A model generated the notes under the pieces. The model saw only the letters and a program-made list of their open reading frames with translations. It had not been told where the DNA came from and did not search any database. A program made the position numbers and the translations under genes. From NCBI RefSeq assembly GCF_000517065.1, contig NZ_KI912105.1, positions 2,614,571-2,678,570 of the forward strand: DNA of 64,000 nt, read 5' to 3'. The stretch comes from Alkaliflexus imshenetskii DSM 15055 (GTDB taxonomy: Bacteria > Bacteroidota > Bacteroidia > Bacteroidales > Marinilabiliaceae). This document shows positions 7,705-16,654 of this stretch, piece after piece; the first letter of the stretch is position 1, and the number at the start of each line of letters is the position of its first letter.

Positions 7705-8481
7705 ATGAATCGACTTAATAAGTTGTTTGAAACCCGAAAGAATCTTTTATCGATATATTTTACTGCCGGATTTCCTAATCTTAACGATACTTTAGTAATT
7801 TTACAAGCGCTTCAGGATAGTGGTGTCGATTTTATGGAAATTGGCATGCCATTTTCTGATCCACTGGCCGATGGTCCTGTGATTCAGGCCAGCAGTACTG
7901 CCGCGCTCAATAATGGAATGAGCCTGAACTTGCTTTTTGAACAACTCCAGACGGTGCGTCAAACCATATCCATGCCACTGGTTTTAATGGGATACCTTAA
8001 CCCGGTTTTGAAATTTGGCGTTGAGAAATTCATCCAAAAATGTTCCGAAATTGGCGTAGATGGTGTTATTCTTCCCGATTTGCCTTTTGAACTTTTTAAC
8101 AGAGAGTATCGTTCTATGTTCGAAAGTAAAGGAATCAGCAACATTTTCCTTATTACCCCCCAAACACCTGAATGCCGCTTAAGGATGCTCGATGAGGCTT
8201 CAACGGGCTTTCTCTATATGGTGTCATCCGCTGCTGTAACAGGAGCTAAATCCGGAATAAGTCAGTCGCAGATAGACTATTTTGAAAGAGTAAATGCCTT
8301 AAACCTTAACTCACCCCGAATGGTAGGTTTCGGAATTAGTGACAACGAGAGCTTTAAGCAGGTTTGTAAATATGCAAACGGCGCAATCATCGGAAGCGCT
8401 TTCATACGTATGATCGAAAAAAGTTCTGACATTCCTGGTGATACCGCCCGTTTTATTAATGCCATTAGGGGTGGCAAGTAG
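7705..8481 (+). CDS. trpA: Tryptophan synthase alpha subunit
   Basis: TrpA releases indole from indole-3-glycerol phosphate and channels it to TrpB. The start at 7705 (MNRLNKLFE) is preferred over the TTG two codons upstream, giving 258 residues. The catalytic Glu45 lies in FMEIGMPFSDPLADGP and Asp56 in the same motif. Loop 6 and the phosphate site are seen in GFLYMVSSAAVTGAKSG and VGFGISD. It is the last gene of the operon; no strong terminator was found in the 108 bases before the next gene. Confidence 0.97.
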   Translation: MNRLNKLFETRKNLLSIYFTAGFPNLNDTLVILQALQDSGVDFMEIGMPFSDPLADGPVIQASSTAALNNGMSLNLLFEQLQTVRQTISMPLVLMGYLNPVLKFGVEKFIQKCSEIGVDGVILPDLPFELFNREYRSMFESKGISNIFLITPQTPECRLRMLDEASTGFLYMVSSAAVTGAKSGISQSQIDYFERVNALNLNSPRMVGFGISDNESFKQVCKYANGAIIGSAFIRMIEKSSDIPGDTARFINAIRGGK

Positions 8482-8589
8482 AGCATCTTAGTTGTTTTGA
8501 ATTTATTATGCATGCGCCTTTTCCTAACTCCATTTTTTAGTTAATGACACAATTATTTTACAACTATATTCATAAGAAAAATAAAGTTA

Positions 8590-9522
8590 ATGACGAAAAT
8601 TATTGGTGCCGATGCAAAAAGAAACCTTACCCGAATTGGTGTTTTTTATGATGGCAACTATTTTTATCACGTAAGCAATTATTATAACTACGTTCACGAT
8701 AAACAGAGCAGAATTAGCATTGCCGGACTACACAACTTTATCAGACAAAAAGTATCTGATCTGGAAGGCGACTCAAAGGATATTCATCGTTGTCAGATTG
8801 TTGATGCCCACTATTTTAGAGGGCGCCTAAATGCTATGGAGGCCAGCCAAAAAGGCAATCAACTCTATTATGAGCGGGTGTTTGACGACATCCTCATGTC
8901 TGAAGGTGTTACCACTCATTATTTTCCGGTAAAATCGGTAAATGGACAAAGACAGGAGCGCGAGGTGGATCTTTGGCTGGCGCTTGAGGCTTTTGAGCTG
9001 GCCCTTTACAAGCAGTTTGATATTTTGGTATTGTTAGCATCTGATGGCAATTATGTGCCTTTGGCCCGCAAGCTGAACACACTCGGAACGCGCGTCATGC
9101 TTCTTTCTTGGGATTTTGAGTTCAGAGATGACTACGGGAATCAACGTGTGACCCGAACCTCTCAGGACTTACTTGATGTGGTAACGTACCCTGTTCCAAT
9201 GCATGAGCTGATAAATGGCAGGAGCGAGCGAGATAGGCTTTTGGTAAGTTCATTGTTTGTGCCTAAAGACAACAACTCCTATTCGCGAAAACCCGCACCT
9301 GAGGTTGATTTCGGAAATGAGGATGTTCATGTAAGTTCTATTCTTTCGGTCAAGTCGGGGTATGGGTTTATTAAGTACCCACCCACCAATCTTTTCTTCC
9401 ATTTTCAAAGTGTCAATGGATGTGATTTTTATGATTTGGAACCGGGTGACAAGGTGCAGTTTCGCGTGGCTCGTAACGAGAAGGGCGACGATGTGGCCAT
9501 TGATGTGGAGCTGGTAGAGTAG
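8590..9522 (+). CDS. NYN-domain protein with C-terminal cold-shock-like domain
   Basis: Residues about 14-200 form a NYN (LabA/limkain-type PIN-like) domain. Its putative metal-binding acidic residues are Asp21 in GVFYDGNYF, Asp127 in REVDLWLALEAFE and Asp152 in LLASDGNYVPLA. The C-terminal 65 residues (about 245-310) resemble a cold-shock/OB domain: SGYGFIKYP, NLFFHFQSV and GDKVQFRVA match the RNP1, RNP2 and closing strands. The architecture suggests a nuclease that uses its OB fold to bind single-stranded RNA. It is monocistronic and faces the EF-G paralogue across a shared hairpin. The domain calls are confident; the RNA substrate is inference. Confidence 0.85.
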   Translation: MTKIIGADAKRNLTRIGVFYDGNYFYHVSNYYNYVHDKQSRISIAGLHNFIRQKVSDLEGDSKDIHRCQIVDAHYFRGRLNAMEASQKGNQLYYERVFDDILMSEGVTTHYFPVKSVNGQRQEREVDLWLALEAFELALYKQFDILVLLASDGNYVPLARKLNTLGTRVMLLSWDFEFRDDYGNQRVTRTSQDLLDVVTYPVPMHELINGRSERDRLLVSSLFVPKDNNSYSRKPAPEVDFGNEDVHVSSILSVKSGYGFIKYPPTNLFFHFQSVNGCDFYDLEPGDKVQFRVARNEKGDDVAIDVELVE

Positions 9523-9552
9523 TTCAATTTTATTGTTGACTAAATAGAATAG

Positions 9553-9587
9553 CAAGAGGCTGCCCTGTTAAATGGAGCAGCCTCTTG
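9553..9587. terminator. Hairpin between convergent genes
   Basis: CAAGAGGCTGC (9553-9563) pairs perfectly with GCAGCCTCTTG (9577-9587). It lies between the 3' ends of two converging genes and may serve both. T-runs are weak on both sides. Confidence 0.65.
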
Positions 9588-9606
9588 ATATTAAAAACAG
9601 ATTGCG

Positions 9607-11763
9607 TTAATCTTCTTTCTGCTCTGCTTCGTACGTAGCAAGCAATTGTTCCTGTACTTCTGGTGGCACTTTATCGTAACGGGAAAAGGACATGGTATAG
9701 AACGCTCTTCCCCCTGTAATCGAGCTCAGTGATGTGGAGTATTTATTCATCTCCTTAAGAGGCACTTTTGCCTTTATTACCTCAAAGCCTTTTTCGCTGC
9801 TCATCCCTTCAATCAGCGCTCTTCGGCCTTGTAAATCACTCATTACATCACCCATCCTGTCGCCTGGTACGCGTATTTCAACTTCATATACCGGCTCAAG
9901 AATTTTTGGTCCTGCATCTTTAAATGCGGCTCTAAATGCATTGCGCCCGGCGAGTTTAAACGATATTTCATTGGAGTCAACAGGGTGCATCTTACCATCG
10001 TAAATGCATACGCGTATGTCGCGTGCATAGCTTCCGGTTAGGGGGCCTTCTTCCATTTTTTCCATAATGCCTTTTAGGATGGCCGGCATGAACCGGTTGT
10101 CTATTGAACCTCCTACTATACAGTTGTGGAACACGAGTTTTCCACCCCAGGGCAGTTTTATCTCTTCTGTATCGCGCACGCTCATCTTAAATTCTTGTCC
10201 GTTAAACTTGTAAACGGTTGGATTTGGCATGCCTTCACTGTATGGCTCAATAATCATGTGTACTTCGCCAAACTGGCCGGCACCACCCGATTGTTTTTTG
10301 TGTCGGTAATCCGCACGGGCCTGCTTCGTGATGGTTTCGCGATAGGGGATTTTGGGTGCGAGAAACTCAATCTGTAGCTTGTCGTTGTTTTCGATGCGCC
10401 ATTTCATGGTGTTGAGGTGAAACTCACCCTGGCCGTGCATAATAATTTGCTTCAACTCCTTCGAGTATTCGATTACCACAGTGGGGTCTTCCTCGTGAAT
10501 GCGGTTGAGTATTTCTCCCAATTTCTCTTCATCACCCTCGTTGGCTGATTTAACAGCTACCCGGTATTTTGGATCCGGATATTTAATTGGGGCAAACACA
10601 TATTCACACCCTTTAATGTTAAGTGTATGGTTTGTTTTGGTTTCTTTGAGTTTTACAGTGGCGCCTATGTCGCCGGCAAGTAGCTCAGATACTTTATGTC
10701 GGTTGTTTCCTGCAACACAATAGAGTTGCGAAACGCGTTCTTTCGATTCACGGTTCATGTTTATCAGGTCCATCCCCTCAACGATTTTTCCCGACATCAC
10801 TTTAAAATAGCTTACTTCTCCAAGGTGAGGTTCAATGCTTGTTTTAAAGACGAAAATAGAAGCCGGACCAGATGCGTCAGGATTCACTTCTATGTTGTCA
10901 TTGGTAATGGGTTTGGGCATTTCTGATACAAACGGGACAATGTTGCCAAGGAATTCCATTAGACGACGCACGCCCATATCCTTTAAAGCCGATACGCAAA
11001 AGATGGGGAAGAGGTCACGGGCAATGAGACCTTTTTTTATGCCACGGCGCATCTCATCTTCATCCAATGTGCCTTGCTCAAAGAAAAGCTCCATCAGGTT
11101 TTCGTCGTTCTCTGCAGCAGCTTCAACCAGTGCATTGTGTAGTTCATCTGCTTTCTCTTTTTCGCTGTCTGGTATTTCTAAGACTTCCGGGGCTCCGCCT
11201 GTAGGCGCCCACTTGTACATTTTCATCTTCAACACGTCAATTACGGCGTTGAAGTCCGGCCCGATATTAACGGGATATTGAACAACGATGGCTTTTCTGC
11301 CAAAGGATTCATGTATGGATTCTATAGATGTTTCGTAATTTGCCTTTTCATGGTCTAGCTGATTGATGAGGAAAATTACTGGTTTGTGGTACTTTTCAGT
11401 GTAGCGGAAAAGGTTTCCTGTGCCAACTTCTACGCCCTGAGTAGCATTAATGAGCATAATGGCCGTGTCCGTAACATTTAGGGAGGTAATGGCACCATTG
11501 ATAAAGTCGTCAGAGCCCGGACAGTCGATGAAGTTTAGTTTCTTACCCAGCCACTCGGTAAATAGCACCGACGAAAAAACCGAGTAGCCATATTCGTGCT
11601 CTACCCGGTTATAATCCGATACAGTGTTTTTATTGCCAACATCGCCTCTCCGGCTGATGACCCCACCCTCATAAAGCATCGCTTCAGCAAGGGTGGTCTT
11701 ACCCGAGCCGCTACTACCAAGCAGCGCAATGTTTTTTATTTGATCGGTTTGATATACTTTCAT
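9607..11763 (-). CDS. EF-G paralogue with altered GTPase motifs
   Basis: 718 residues with the full EF-G layout: G domain, domain II, III-IV (GAGQFGEVHMIIEPYSEG) and V. The P-loop is GSSGSGKTT (16-24). The G3 motif is DCPGSDD (80-86) instead of DTPGHVDF, so the catalytic His is Ser84. The G4 motif is NQLD instead of NKMD, and switch I lacks the canonical RGITI (HEYGYSV). It therefore belongs to the EF-G-like/EF-G2 paralogues found beside the housekeeping EF-G in Bacteroidetes. From memory, such a paralogue in Bacteroides supports translation without efficient GTP hydrolysis; extending that here is inference. It is alone in its transcript. Confidence 0.9.
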   Translation of the reverse strand: MKVYQTDQIKNIALLGSSGSGKTTLAEAMLYEGGVISRRGDVGNKNTVSDYNRVEHEYGYSVFSSVLFTEWLGKKLNFIDCPGSDDFINGAITSLNVTDTAIMLINATQGVEVGTGNLFRYTEKYHKPVIFLINQLDHEKANYETSIESIHESFGRKAIVVQYPVNIGPDFNAVIDVLKMKMYKWAPTGGAPEVLEIPDSEKEKADELHNALVEAAAENDENLMELFFEQGTLDEDEMRRGIKKGLIARDLFPIFCVSALKDMGVRRLMEFLGNIVPFVSEMPKPITNDNIEVNPDASGPASIFVFKTSIEPHLGEVSYFKVMSGKIVEGMDLINMNRESKERVSQLYCVAGNNRHKVSELLAGDIGATVKLKETKTNHTLNIKGCEYVFAPIKYPDPKYRVAVKSANEGDEEKLGEILNRIHEEDPTVVIEYSKELKQIIMHGQGEFHLNTMKWRIENNDKLQIEFLAPKIPYRETITKQARADYRHKKQSGGAGQFGEVHMIIEPYSEGMPNPTVYKFNGQEFKMSVRDTEEIKLPWGGKLVFHNCIVGGSIDNRFMPAILKGIMEKMEEGPLTGSYARDIRVCIYDGKMHPVDSNEISFKLAGRNAFRAAFKDAGPKILEPVYEVEIRVPGDRMGDVMSDLQGRRALIEGMSSEKGFEVIKAKVPLKEMNKYSTSLSSITGGRAFYTMSFSRYDKVPPEVQEQLLATYEAEQKED

Positions 11764-12309
11764 GGCAAAATGTTTAAAAAGGTTAATAAAAATGAGTGCT
11801 TAAAACAGGAATAATAAGGGTACGTCTTCAAAATTAATAATATTTGGTTAAGATACAACTAAAGATGTATTAAAGTTGATTGGGTTTTTTTGTGATATTT
11901 TGTGTTTCATATTCCGTTGCTGATATTTTGTAATCTGATATTTGGTGTTGCGTTTTAATTCTCCTGCATTTTAATTGTCATGAATAATAATTTGCAATAA
12001 TAAATTGACTTGAATTTATAATTGCTTATTCTTAACTTGAATTATAATTGATGCGACCCTGATTTTCAGCCAAATTCATAAGTGTAAATTTTAAACCAGC
12101 CAGAGTTTATTTTATTGAGATTGGCATCATACCTAGTATGATGGGGAGTCTTATTTTCAGACTTTGCTACACTGCTATGCTGAATGTGCATCATTGTCGT
12201 TTTCAATAATCTGTTAGATGGTGGCATTTATATGCGTTATTGCTGACAAATTTTGGTCACTCTGTTTGAAAATGCCGCAGTTGTGTTACAAACCCTTAAA
12301 AGGATGATT
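11764..12309. other. Divergent intergenic region with two inverted repeats
   Basis: About 540 AT-rich bases between the EF-G paralogue (minus) and the DUF190 gene (plus), with no supported ORF. Near its right side there is a perfect inverted repeat CATCATAC / GTATGATG (12125-12132/12136-12143), followed by a second small one, GTCT/AGAC (about 12148-12163). Both could be operators or leader hairpins for the DUF190 gene. No fluoride-riboswitch consensus was found. Confidence 0.4.
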
Positions 12310-12660
12310 ATGAATCTGAATGGTAATGTTGTTAAGTTGAAGATCATCATCGGAGAAGACGATCAGGTATATCAACGCCCCCTATATGAAGCGATTGTGT
12401 TTGCTGCAAAAAAGTATAAACTCTCGGGAGCTACAGTTGTCAAGGGTATTATGAACTATGGTGCCGGAAGCCTGAATCAAAGCATAAAGGTATTTGCGCT
12501 ATCTCACGATTTGCCTGTTGTGATTGAAATGATAGATCACCGGGAGAGACTAACGGATTTTGCAGCAATCGTGAGCCGCCTCATGGATAAGGCCGGAGCC
12601 GGCGGTATCATCACAATGGAGGAGGTTGAGGTATTGTATTACATTCAAGGCGAATCCTAA
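12310..12660 (+). CDS. DUF190 family protein (PII-like fold)
   Basis: 116 residues from the ATG at 12310, which has AGGA five bases upstream; an in-frame TTG at 12253 would add an unsupported N-terminus. The motif GEDDQVYQRPLYEAIVFAAKKYKLSGATVVKGIMNYGAG is characteristic of DUF190, whose known structures resemble the PII signalling fold. Family members often neighbour CrcB fluoride channels, but no crcB is seen here. It probably binds a small anionic or nucleotide ligand; the role is unknown. It stands alone between the EF-G paralogue and a permease. Confidence 0.88.
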   Translation: MNLNGNVVKLKIIIGEDDQVYQRPLYEAIVFAAKKYKLSGATVVKGIMNYGAGSLNQSIKVFALSHDLPVVIEMIDHRERLTDFAAIVSRLMDKAGAGGIITMEEVEVLYYIQGES

Positions 12661-12786
12661 TCACCCTAGCTTGCTGGTATCGTAATAAACCGTTTTAACC
12701 CAGCCGCTGTTTAGGTAACAAGCTGCTCAAAACCGATTGACCCGCAAAGAAGTTTAGGGTCTTTAAAAACCATCGGTACTTTTTTT

Positions 12787-12794
12787 TACCTTTG
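12787..12794 (+). promoter_or_regulatory. -7 element of the permease promoter
   Basis: TACCTTTG matches TAnnTTTG exactly, 17 bases before the TTG start at 12811. No clear TTTG was seen at the -33 distance. The implied leader is about 10 bases. Confidence 0.5.
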
Positions 12795-12810
12795 TGGAAA
12801 AGCAACCGAC

Positions 12811-14055
12811 TTGAAACCAGAATTTTTTATAGCACAAAAAATACGCTCAGGAGGTGTGTCCGGGAAGAAGTTTGCCGGGCCTGTACTGAAAGTGGCTGTG
12901 GGCGGAATCGTTCTCGGGATGGTGGTAATGATTCTATCTATTGCCATAGGAAGCGGATTTAAAAAAGAGATTCGTGAAAAAATCGTAGGGTTTGGCAGTC
13001 ATATTCATGTGGTTAACTATGACTTTAACCTCAGTTATGAAGCTAACCCAATCCGAAATGACGAAAATCTGGTTGCTGCCATCAATGCGCTTGAAGGCGT
13101 GCGGGCCGTGCAGCGCTTTGCCACTAAGCCAGGCTTGTTGAAAACCGATAGTGAGATGCAAGGCGTTATCTTAAAAGGGATAGGCCCCGACTATGATATC
13201 TCTTTTCTCCAATCGATACTTGTTGAGGGTGAACTACCGGCAACTTCATCCGAAAGCCCATCTGTCGACATTCTTATTTCGTCCGCTTTGTCAGGCATGT
13301 TGCATCTTAATGTAGGTGACCCTGTTTTTATGTATTTTTTTCAGGAGCAAATAAGGGTACGCAGGTTTAATGTAACTGGCATCTACGATAGTAATCTTCC
13401 CGATTTGGATAAGATGTACGTGGTTGCCGATATACGCCAAATTCAACGACTCAACGGTTGGGACGAAGATCAGATGGCCGGTTACGAGATTCTCATACAT
13501 GATTTTGACCGCATCGATGAAGTAGGGATGGATGTTTATGACATAGCGGCCACCTACATTTCTGCTGAGGGCACTTTGCTGCGAACTCAAACCATTAAAC
13601 AGACCCAACCGCAAATTTTCGGCTGGCTCGATTTACTCGATATGAACATTGCTGTTATCATCGTACTCATTGTGCTGGTGGCAGGGTTCAATATGATTTC
13701 CGGTTTGTTAATTCTGATTCTGGAACGTACCAATATGATTGGGATTCTGAAAGCTTTGGGCATGGACAATTGGCCACTTCGTAAGATTTTCTTGTATCTG
13801 GCTACCCACATTGCTCTGCGTGGGCTTATATGGGGCAATGTAATTGGATTGGGAATCTGTATTTTGCAGCAGCAGTTTGGGATTGTTAAACTTGATCCCG
13901 CTAACTATTTTCTTGATACGGTGCCGGTTTCACTTAATCTCGTGCACTTGTTAATTCTAAATGCTGGCGCTTTGGTGGCGGTATTTCTAATGATGATAGG
14001 TCCTTCTTATTTGGCTGCACGTATTTCTCCCGTGCGTGCCATTCTTTTTGATTAA
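12811..14055 (+). CDS. ABC transporter permease of the LolC/LolE (FtsX-MacB) family
   Basis: 414 residues with one N-terminal transmembrane helix (about 28-50), a periplasmic MacB-type domain (50-265), and three C-terminal helices separated by the LERTNMIGILKALGM loop that contacts the ATPase. The start is TTG at 12811, directly after the predicted promoter and without a Shine-Dalgarno sequence; MKPEFFIAQKI is the usual N-terminus of this family. It would work with a LolD-like ATPase in releasing lipoproteins from the inner membrane, but no ATPase gene is adjacent. Family assignment is good; substrate is inferred. Confidence 0.85.
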   Translation: MKPEFFIAQKIRSGGVSGKKFAGPVLKVAVGGIVLGMVVMILSIAIGSGFKKEIREKIVGFGSHIHVVNYDFNLSYEANPIRNDENLVAAINALEGVRAVQRFATKPGLLKTDSEMQGVILKGIGPDYDISFLQSILVEGELPATSSESPSVDILISSALSGMLHLNVGDPVFMYFFQEQIRVRRFNVTGIYDSNLPDLDKMYVVADIRQIQRLNGWDEDQMAGYEILIHDFDRIDEVGMDVYDIAATYISAEGTLLRTQTIKQTQPQIFGWLDLLDMNIAVIIVLIVLVAGFNMISGLLILILERTNMIGILKALGMDNWPLRKIFLYLATHIALRGLIWGNVIGLGICILQQQFGIVKLDPANYFLDTVPVSLNLVHLLILNAGALVAVFLMMIGPSYLAARISPVRAILFD

Positions 14056-14239
14056 CTATACCGTAAACGGACAGCACGTGTACGCTTGCGTACAATTTTA
14101 AGTCTTAAATTCAAACAGTTTTCTTCCGGCCTAGGCTTTTATTCTGATTTATCTCATTCTTATTTTGGGTTGAGTTTTGGATTGCTGCTTTAACGACCTG
14201 ATAATCAGTAGCTGGGGTTCTGTGCAGACAGAAAAGCCC

Positions 14240-14269
14240 TTTGCTATGTTATTTATGACATTAAGTTTG
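14240..14269 (+). promoter_or_regulatory. Promoter of candidate small RNA
   Basis: TTTGC at 14240-14244 and TAAGTTTG at 14262-14269 match the -33 and -7 consensus with 18 bases between TTTG and TA. No ORF begins downstream before the terminator at 14322-14357. Confidence 0.55.
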
Positions 14270-14275
14270 GCATAG

Positions 14276-14357
14276 TTTTTATAATACTATAAGCAGGTTT
14301 AGATTAGTAATGGGACAAAGTAAAAACCACCGCTTCAAACGTGAAGGGTGGTTTTTT
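14276..14357 (+). ncRNA. Candidate small RNA of about 80 nt
   Basis: Bounded by the promoter at 14240-14269 and the strong terminator hairpin at 14322-14357. No ORF of useful length lies inside. No known family recognised. It is an inference from a promoter-terminator pair; the hairpin could instead end a read-through transcript of the permease gene. Confidence 0.4.
14322..14357 (+). terminator. Strong intrinsic terminator
   Basis: AAAAACCACC pairs with GGTGGTTTTT, and the stem continues inward through CTTCA/TGAAG with only a few unpaired bases, followed by T residues. It lies 270 bases after the permease stop. Confidence 0.85.
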
Positions 14358-14592
14358 CATTTCATACAACCAATGGTTTAGTATTGCATTTGGGATAAAT
14401 GCGCCATGGTCCGGAACACTTCAGCTGACGCCACGTCGGTTATAATTCAACAGGTAGAAAGTTTTCTTTGCATTATCAGCAAGATAGTTACGTGTGAAAT
14501 GGAATAATTCGCGGGGTTTCATTATTTTTATAGCATAATACAGGCTACCTGAGACCGTTACCAAAACCAACTGTTATGAAAGGAGGGGAGAG

Positions 14593-15273
14593 ATGATATC
14601 GTTGATAAAGTCCTTGATTAAAGCATTGGAACCACCGTTGCCGGGTGATGCCGCGCACGCGTTTATGGCGCCTTCGGTTCGTTTTACCGGCACCGAGCCA
14701 CCGGATCCGTTAAAGGCCCGGCAGAGCAGTGTCCTAATTCTTTTATATCCATCGGGAGAAAATTTTAGCGTCCCCTTCATCCAGCGTACCGATTATCCGG
14801 GTGTTCATGGAGGGCAAATTAGTTTGCCCGGTGGAAAATGTGAACCCGGAGATCAATCTTTTTGGGATACTGCTCTTCGCGAAACCCGCGAGGAACTTGG
14901 TGTGGATACGGATGATGTCGCTTTCCTGGGACAGCTTTCGCCTCTCTTCATTCCCAATAGCAACTTTGTGGTTTATCCTCAGGTGGGTTATCTTAATCAG
15001 GTGCCTGATTTTATTCCAAACTCTACCGAAGTGGCGGAGGTATTTCAGGTGCCGTTGGCAACTTTTTTTGATTCCGCGAATATCCATCGCTTCACCCGTC
15101 AGGTAAACGGATATTCCATTGAAGCACCCTATTACGCTGTGGATGGCCGCCAAATATGGGGCGCCACTGCTATGATTCTTAGTGAATTGGTGGTGGCGTT
15201 GCGCTTAAAAGCGCCTGATTTGATTAGCGCATTACATTTTTGTAATGATCATACCTTTCAAGAATCTCCCTGA
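14593..15273 (+). CDS. NUDIX hydrolase, CoA pyrophosphatase-like
   Basis: 226 residues. The Nudix box LPGGKCEPGDQSFWDTALRE continues into TREELGV, the variant form (Asp and one extra spacer residue) seen in NudL-type CoA pyrophosphatases, and a preceding LILLYPSG/PFIQRTDYPGVHGGQIS segment fits that family. It probably hydrolyses CoA or related nucleotide diphosphates with Mg or Mn. The start ATG follows a purine-rich GGAGGGGAGAG. The last 50 bases overlap the 3' end of the convergent MltF-like gene. Confidence 0.88.
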   Translation: MISLIKSLIKALEPPLPGDAAHAFMAPSVRFTGTEPPDPLKARQSSVLILLYPSGENFSVPFIQRTDYPGVHGGQISLPGGKCEPGDQSFWDTALRETREELGVDTDDVAFLGQLSPLFIPNSNFVVYPQVGYLNQVPDFIPNSTEVAEVFQVPLATFFDSANIHRFTRQVNGYSIEAPYYAVDGRQIWGATAMILSELVVALRLKAPDLISALHFCNDHTFQESP

Positions 15274-16654
15274 CATAGTAAAAGGGTTCTTCTCCTCTGC
15301 AATAACCGAAACGAACCACGGGATCGTTATAGTACTTTGGATTGGATTTGTTGAGTATGTAATAGTCCACATTGTCGGTCCAAACAGTTGGATTTTTGCC
15401 GTTTTTTTCGGCCAGTCGCATGGCATCCAGTACATGTCCCAATCCCACGTTGTAGGAGGCAAGCACAAACTTAAGTCGCTCCTCCTGATCTTCAATACGT
15501 GATATGAGACGTTCATCGAGCCATTGCAGAAATTCCATGCCGCCACGTATATTGTCGCGAGGGGAGGTGATGTTTTGAACCCCGAAACGGTCGGCTGTTT
15601 CAGGCATCAACTGCATAAGGCCAAGTGCTCCGGCCCAACTCTCTGCATCCGGTATAAAGCGTGATTCCTGATAAATTATTGATGCAATCAATCGCCAGTC
15701 CCAGTTAAATTTCTCACTTTCCTGTCGAATGAGCTCATCGTATATTGAAACGCGCCCTCCCTTAATGGAGTGAAAACCAGCATCAACAATATGCATGGAG
15801 CGTTTGTTGAGGAAATATTTCTGATAGATGCGATGGTATTGAGCTGTTTTTTTGAATCCAACCATCCAGTTGTTAACTGCATTGAGTAGTTCAGGTGCAT
15901 TCTTGTTTACTGCCCACGCATGCTTTTGCGAAAAGCTGATGGCTGTTTCCACATCAATATTCGGAAAAAAGTTGAGGTTTACTCTTGCCAGATTTTCATC
16001 GGCAACCGTGTAAGGAATTTCGCCTTCTGCCACAAGTTCAATGAGTTGCTCTACTTCGTAGTCAGGTATTTCAACAATATGAATGCTGTCGCCTATCTCG
16101 TTTGAGAGGTTGCGTAAACGCTGAACAAATGCAGAGCCTTTTTGCACATAAATGCTTTTTCCAGCCAGTTCCAACTGGTTTCTTATGAGTGGATTTAATT
16201 GAGCGCCTGATAGATTTCTGTAGTTTTCGGGAGGAAATGCCTGCTGTATTAAAACCTGACGACTATAACTATGCGGCTCTGTGAAAGTAACCAACTCTTC
16301 GGTTTCGCGGGTAACGGCCAGACTACTGGCTATGATATCTACCAGCCCCTCCTGTAAATCGCTGTAGTTTGCCTGCAAATCGTTATTAACAGTCACTTCA
16401 AGTTTCAAATTCATGAAATTTGCAAATTCCTGGAGCAGTTCAAACTGGTAACCCATTGGGCGCCCTTTGTACACAAAGTAGTTTGTCGAATTGTAGTTGG
16501 TTACCACGCGAATGCGGCCAGATTCAATAATTTGCGGTAAATCAGGGATGTTGTTTGGTATAATGGATTTGCTTTTACTTTTCTGAACGGTTTCGTTGCA
16601 CGATGCAAATAGCACAATTCCCAATATTACAAGTATGCTTAAGATGTGTTTCAT
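15224..16654 (-). CDS. mltF: MltF-like membrane-bound lytic transglycosylase
   Basis: 476 residues with a lipobox near residue 19 (VLFASC). Residues about 35-270 form a solute-binding-protein family 3 domain, and about 295-450 an SLT lysozyme-like domain with IYQESRFIPDAESWAGALGLMQLMP. The catalytic Glu is in the QESRF motif, and GALGLMQLMP is the family signature. It cleaves peptidoglycan glycan strands to 1,6-anhydro products, with the SBP domain acting as regulator. It is monocistronic on the minus strand and tail-overlaps the NUDIX gene by 50 bases. Confidence 0.92.
   Translation of the reverse strand: MKHILSILVILGIVLFASCNETVQKSKSKSIIPNNIPDLPQIIESGRIRVVTNYNSTNYFVYKGRPMGYQFELLQEFANFMNLKLEVTVNNDLQANYSDLQEGLVDIIASSLAVTRETEELVTFTEPHSYSRQVLIQQAFPPENYRNLSGAQLNPLIRNQLELAGKSIYVQKGSAFVQRLRNLSNEIGDSIHIVEIPDYEVEQLIELVAEGEIPYTVADENLARVNLNFFPNIDVETAISFSQKHAWAVNKNAPELLNAVNNWMVGFKKTAQYHRIYQKYFLNKRSMHIVDAGFHSIKGGRVSIYDELIRQESEKFNWDWRLIASIIYQESRFIPDAESWAGALGLMQLMPETADRFGVQNITSPRDNIRGGMEFLQWLDERLISRIEDQEERLKFVLASYNVGLGHVLDAMRLAEKNGKNPTVWTDNVDYYILNKSNPKYYNDPVVRFGYCRGEEPFYYVREILERYDHYKNVMR

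Noticed and set aside
12121..12309. Fluoride riboswitch before the DUF190 gene
   Set aside because: The conserved bases of the crcB motif were not found, and no crcB gene follows.
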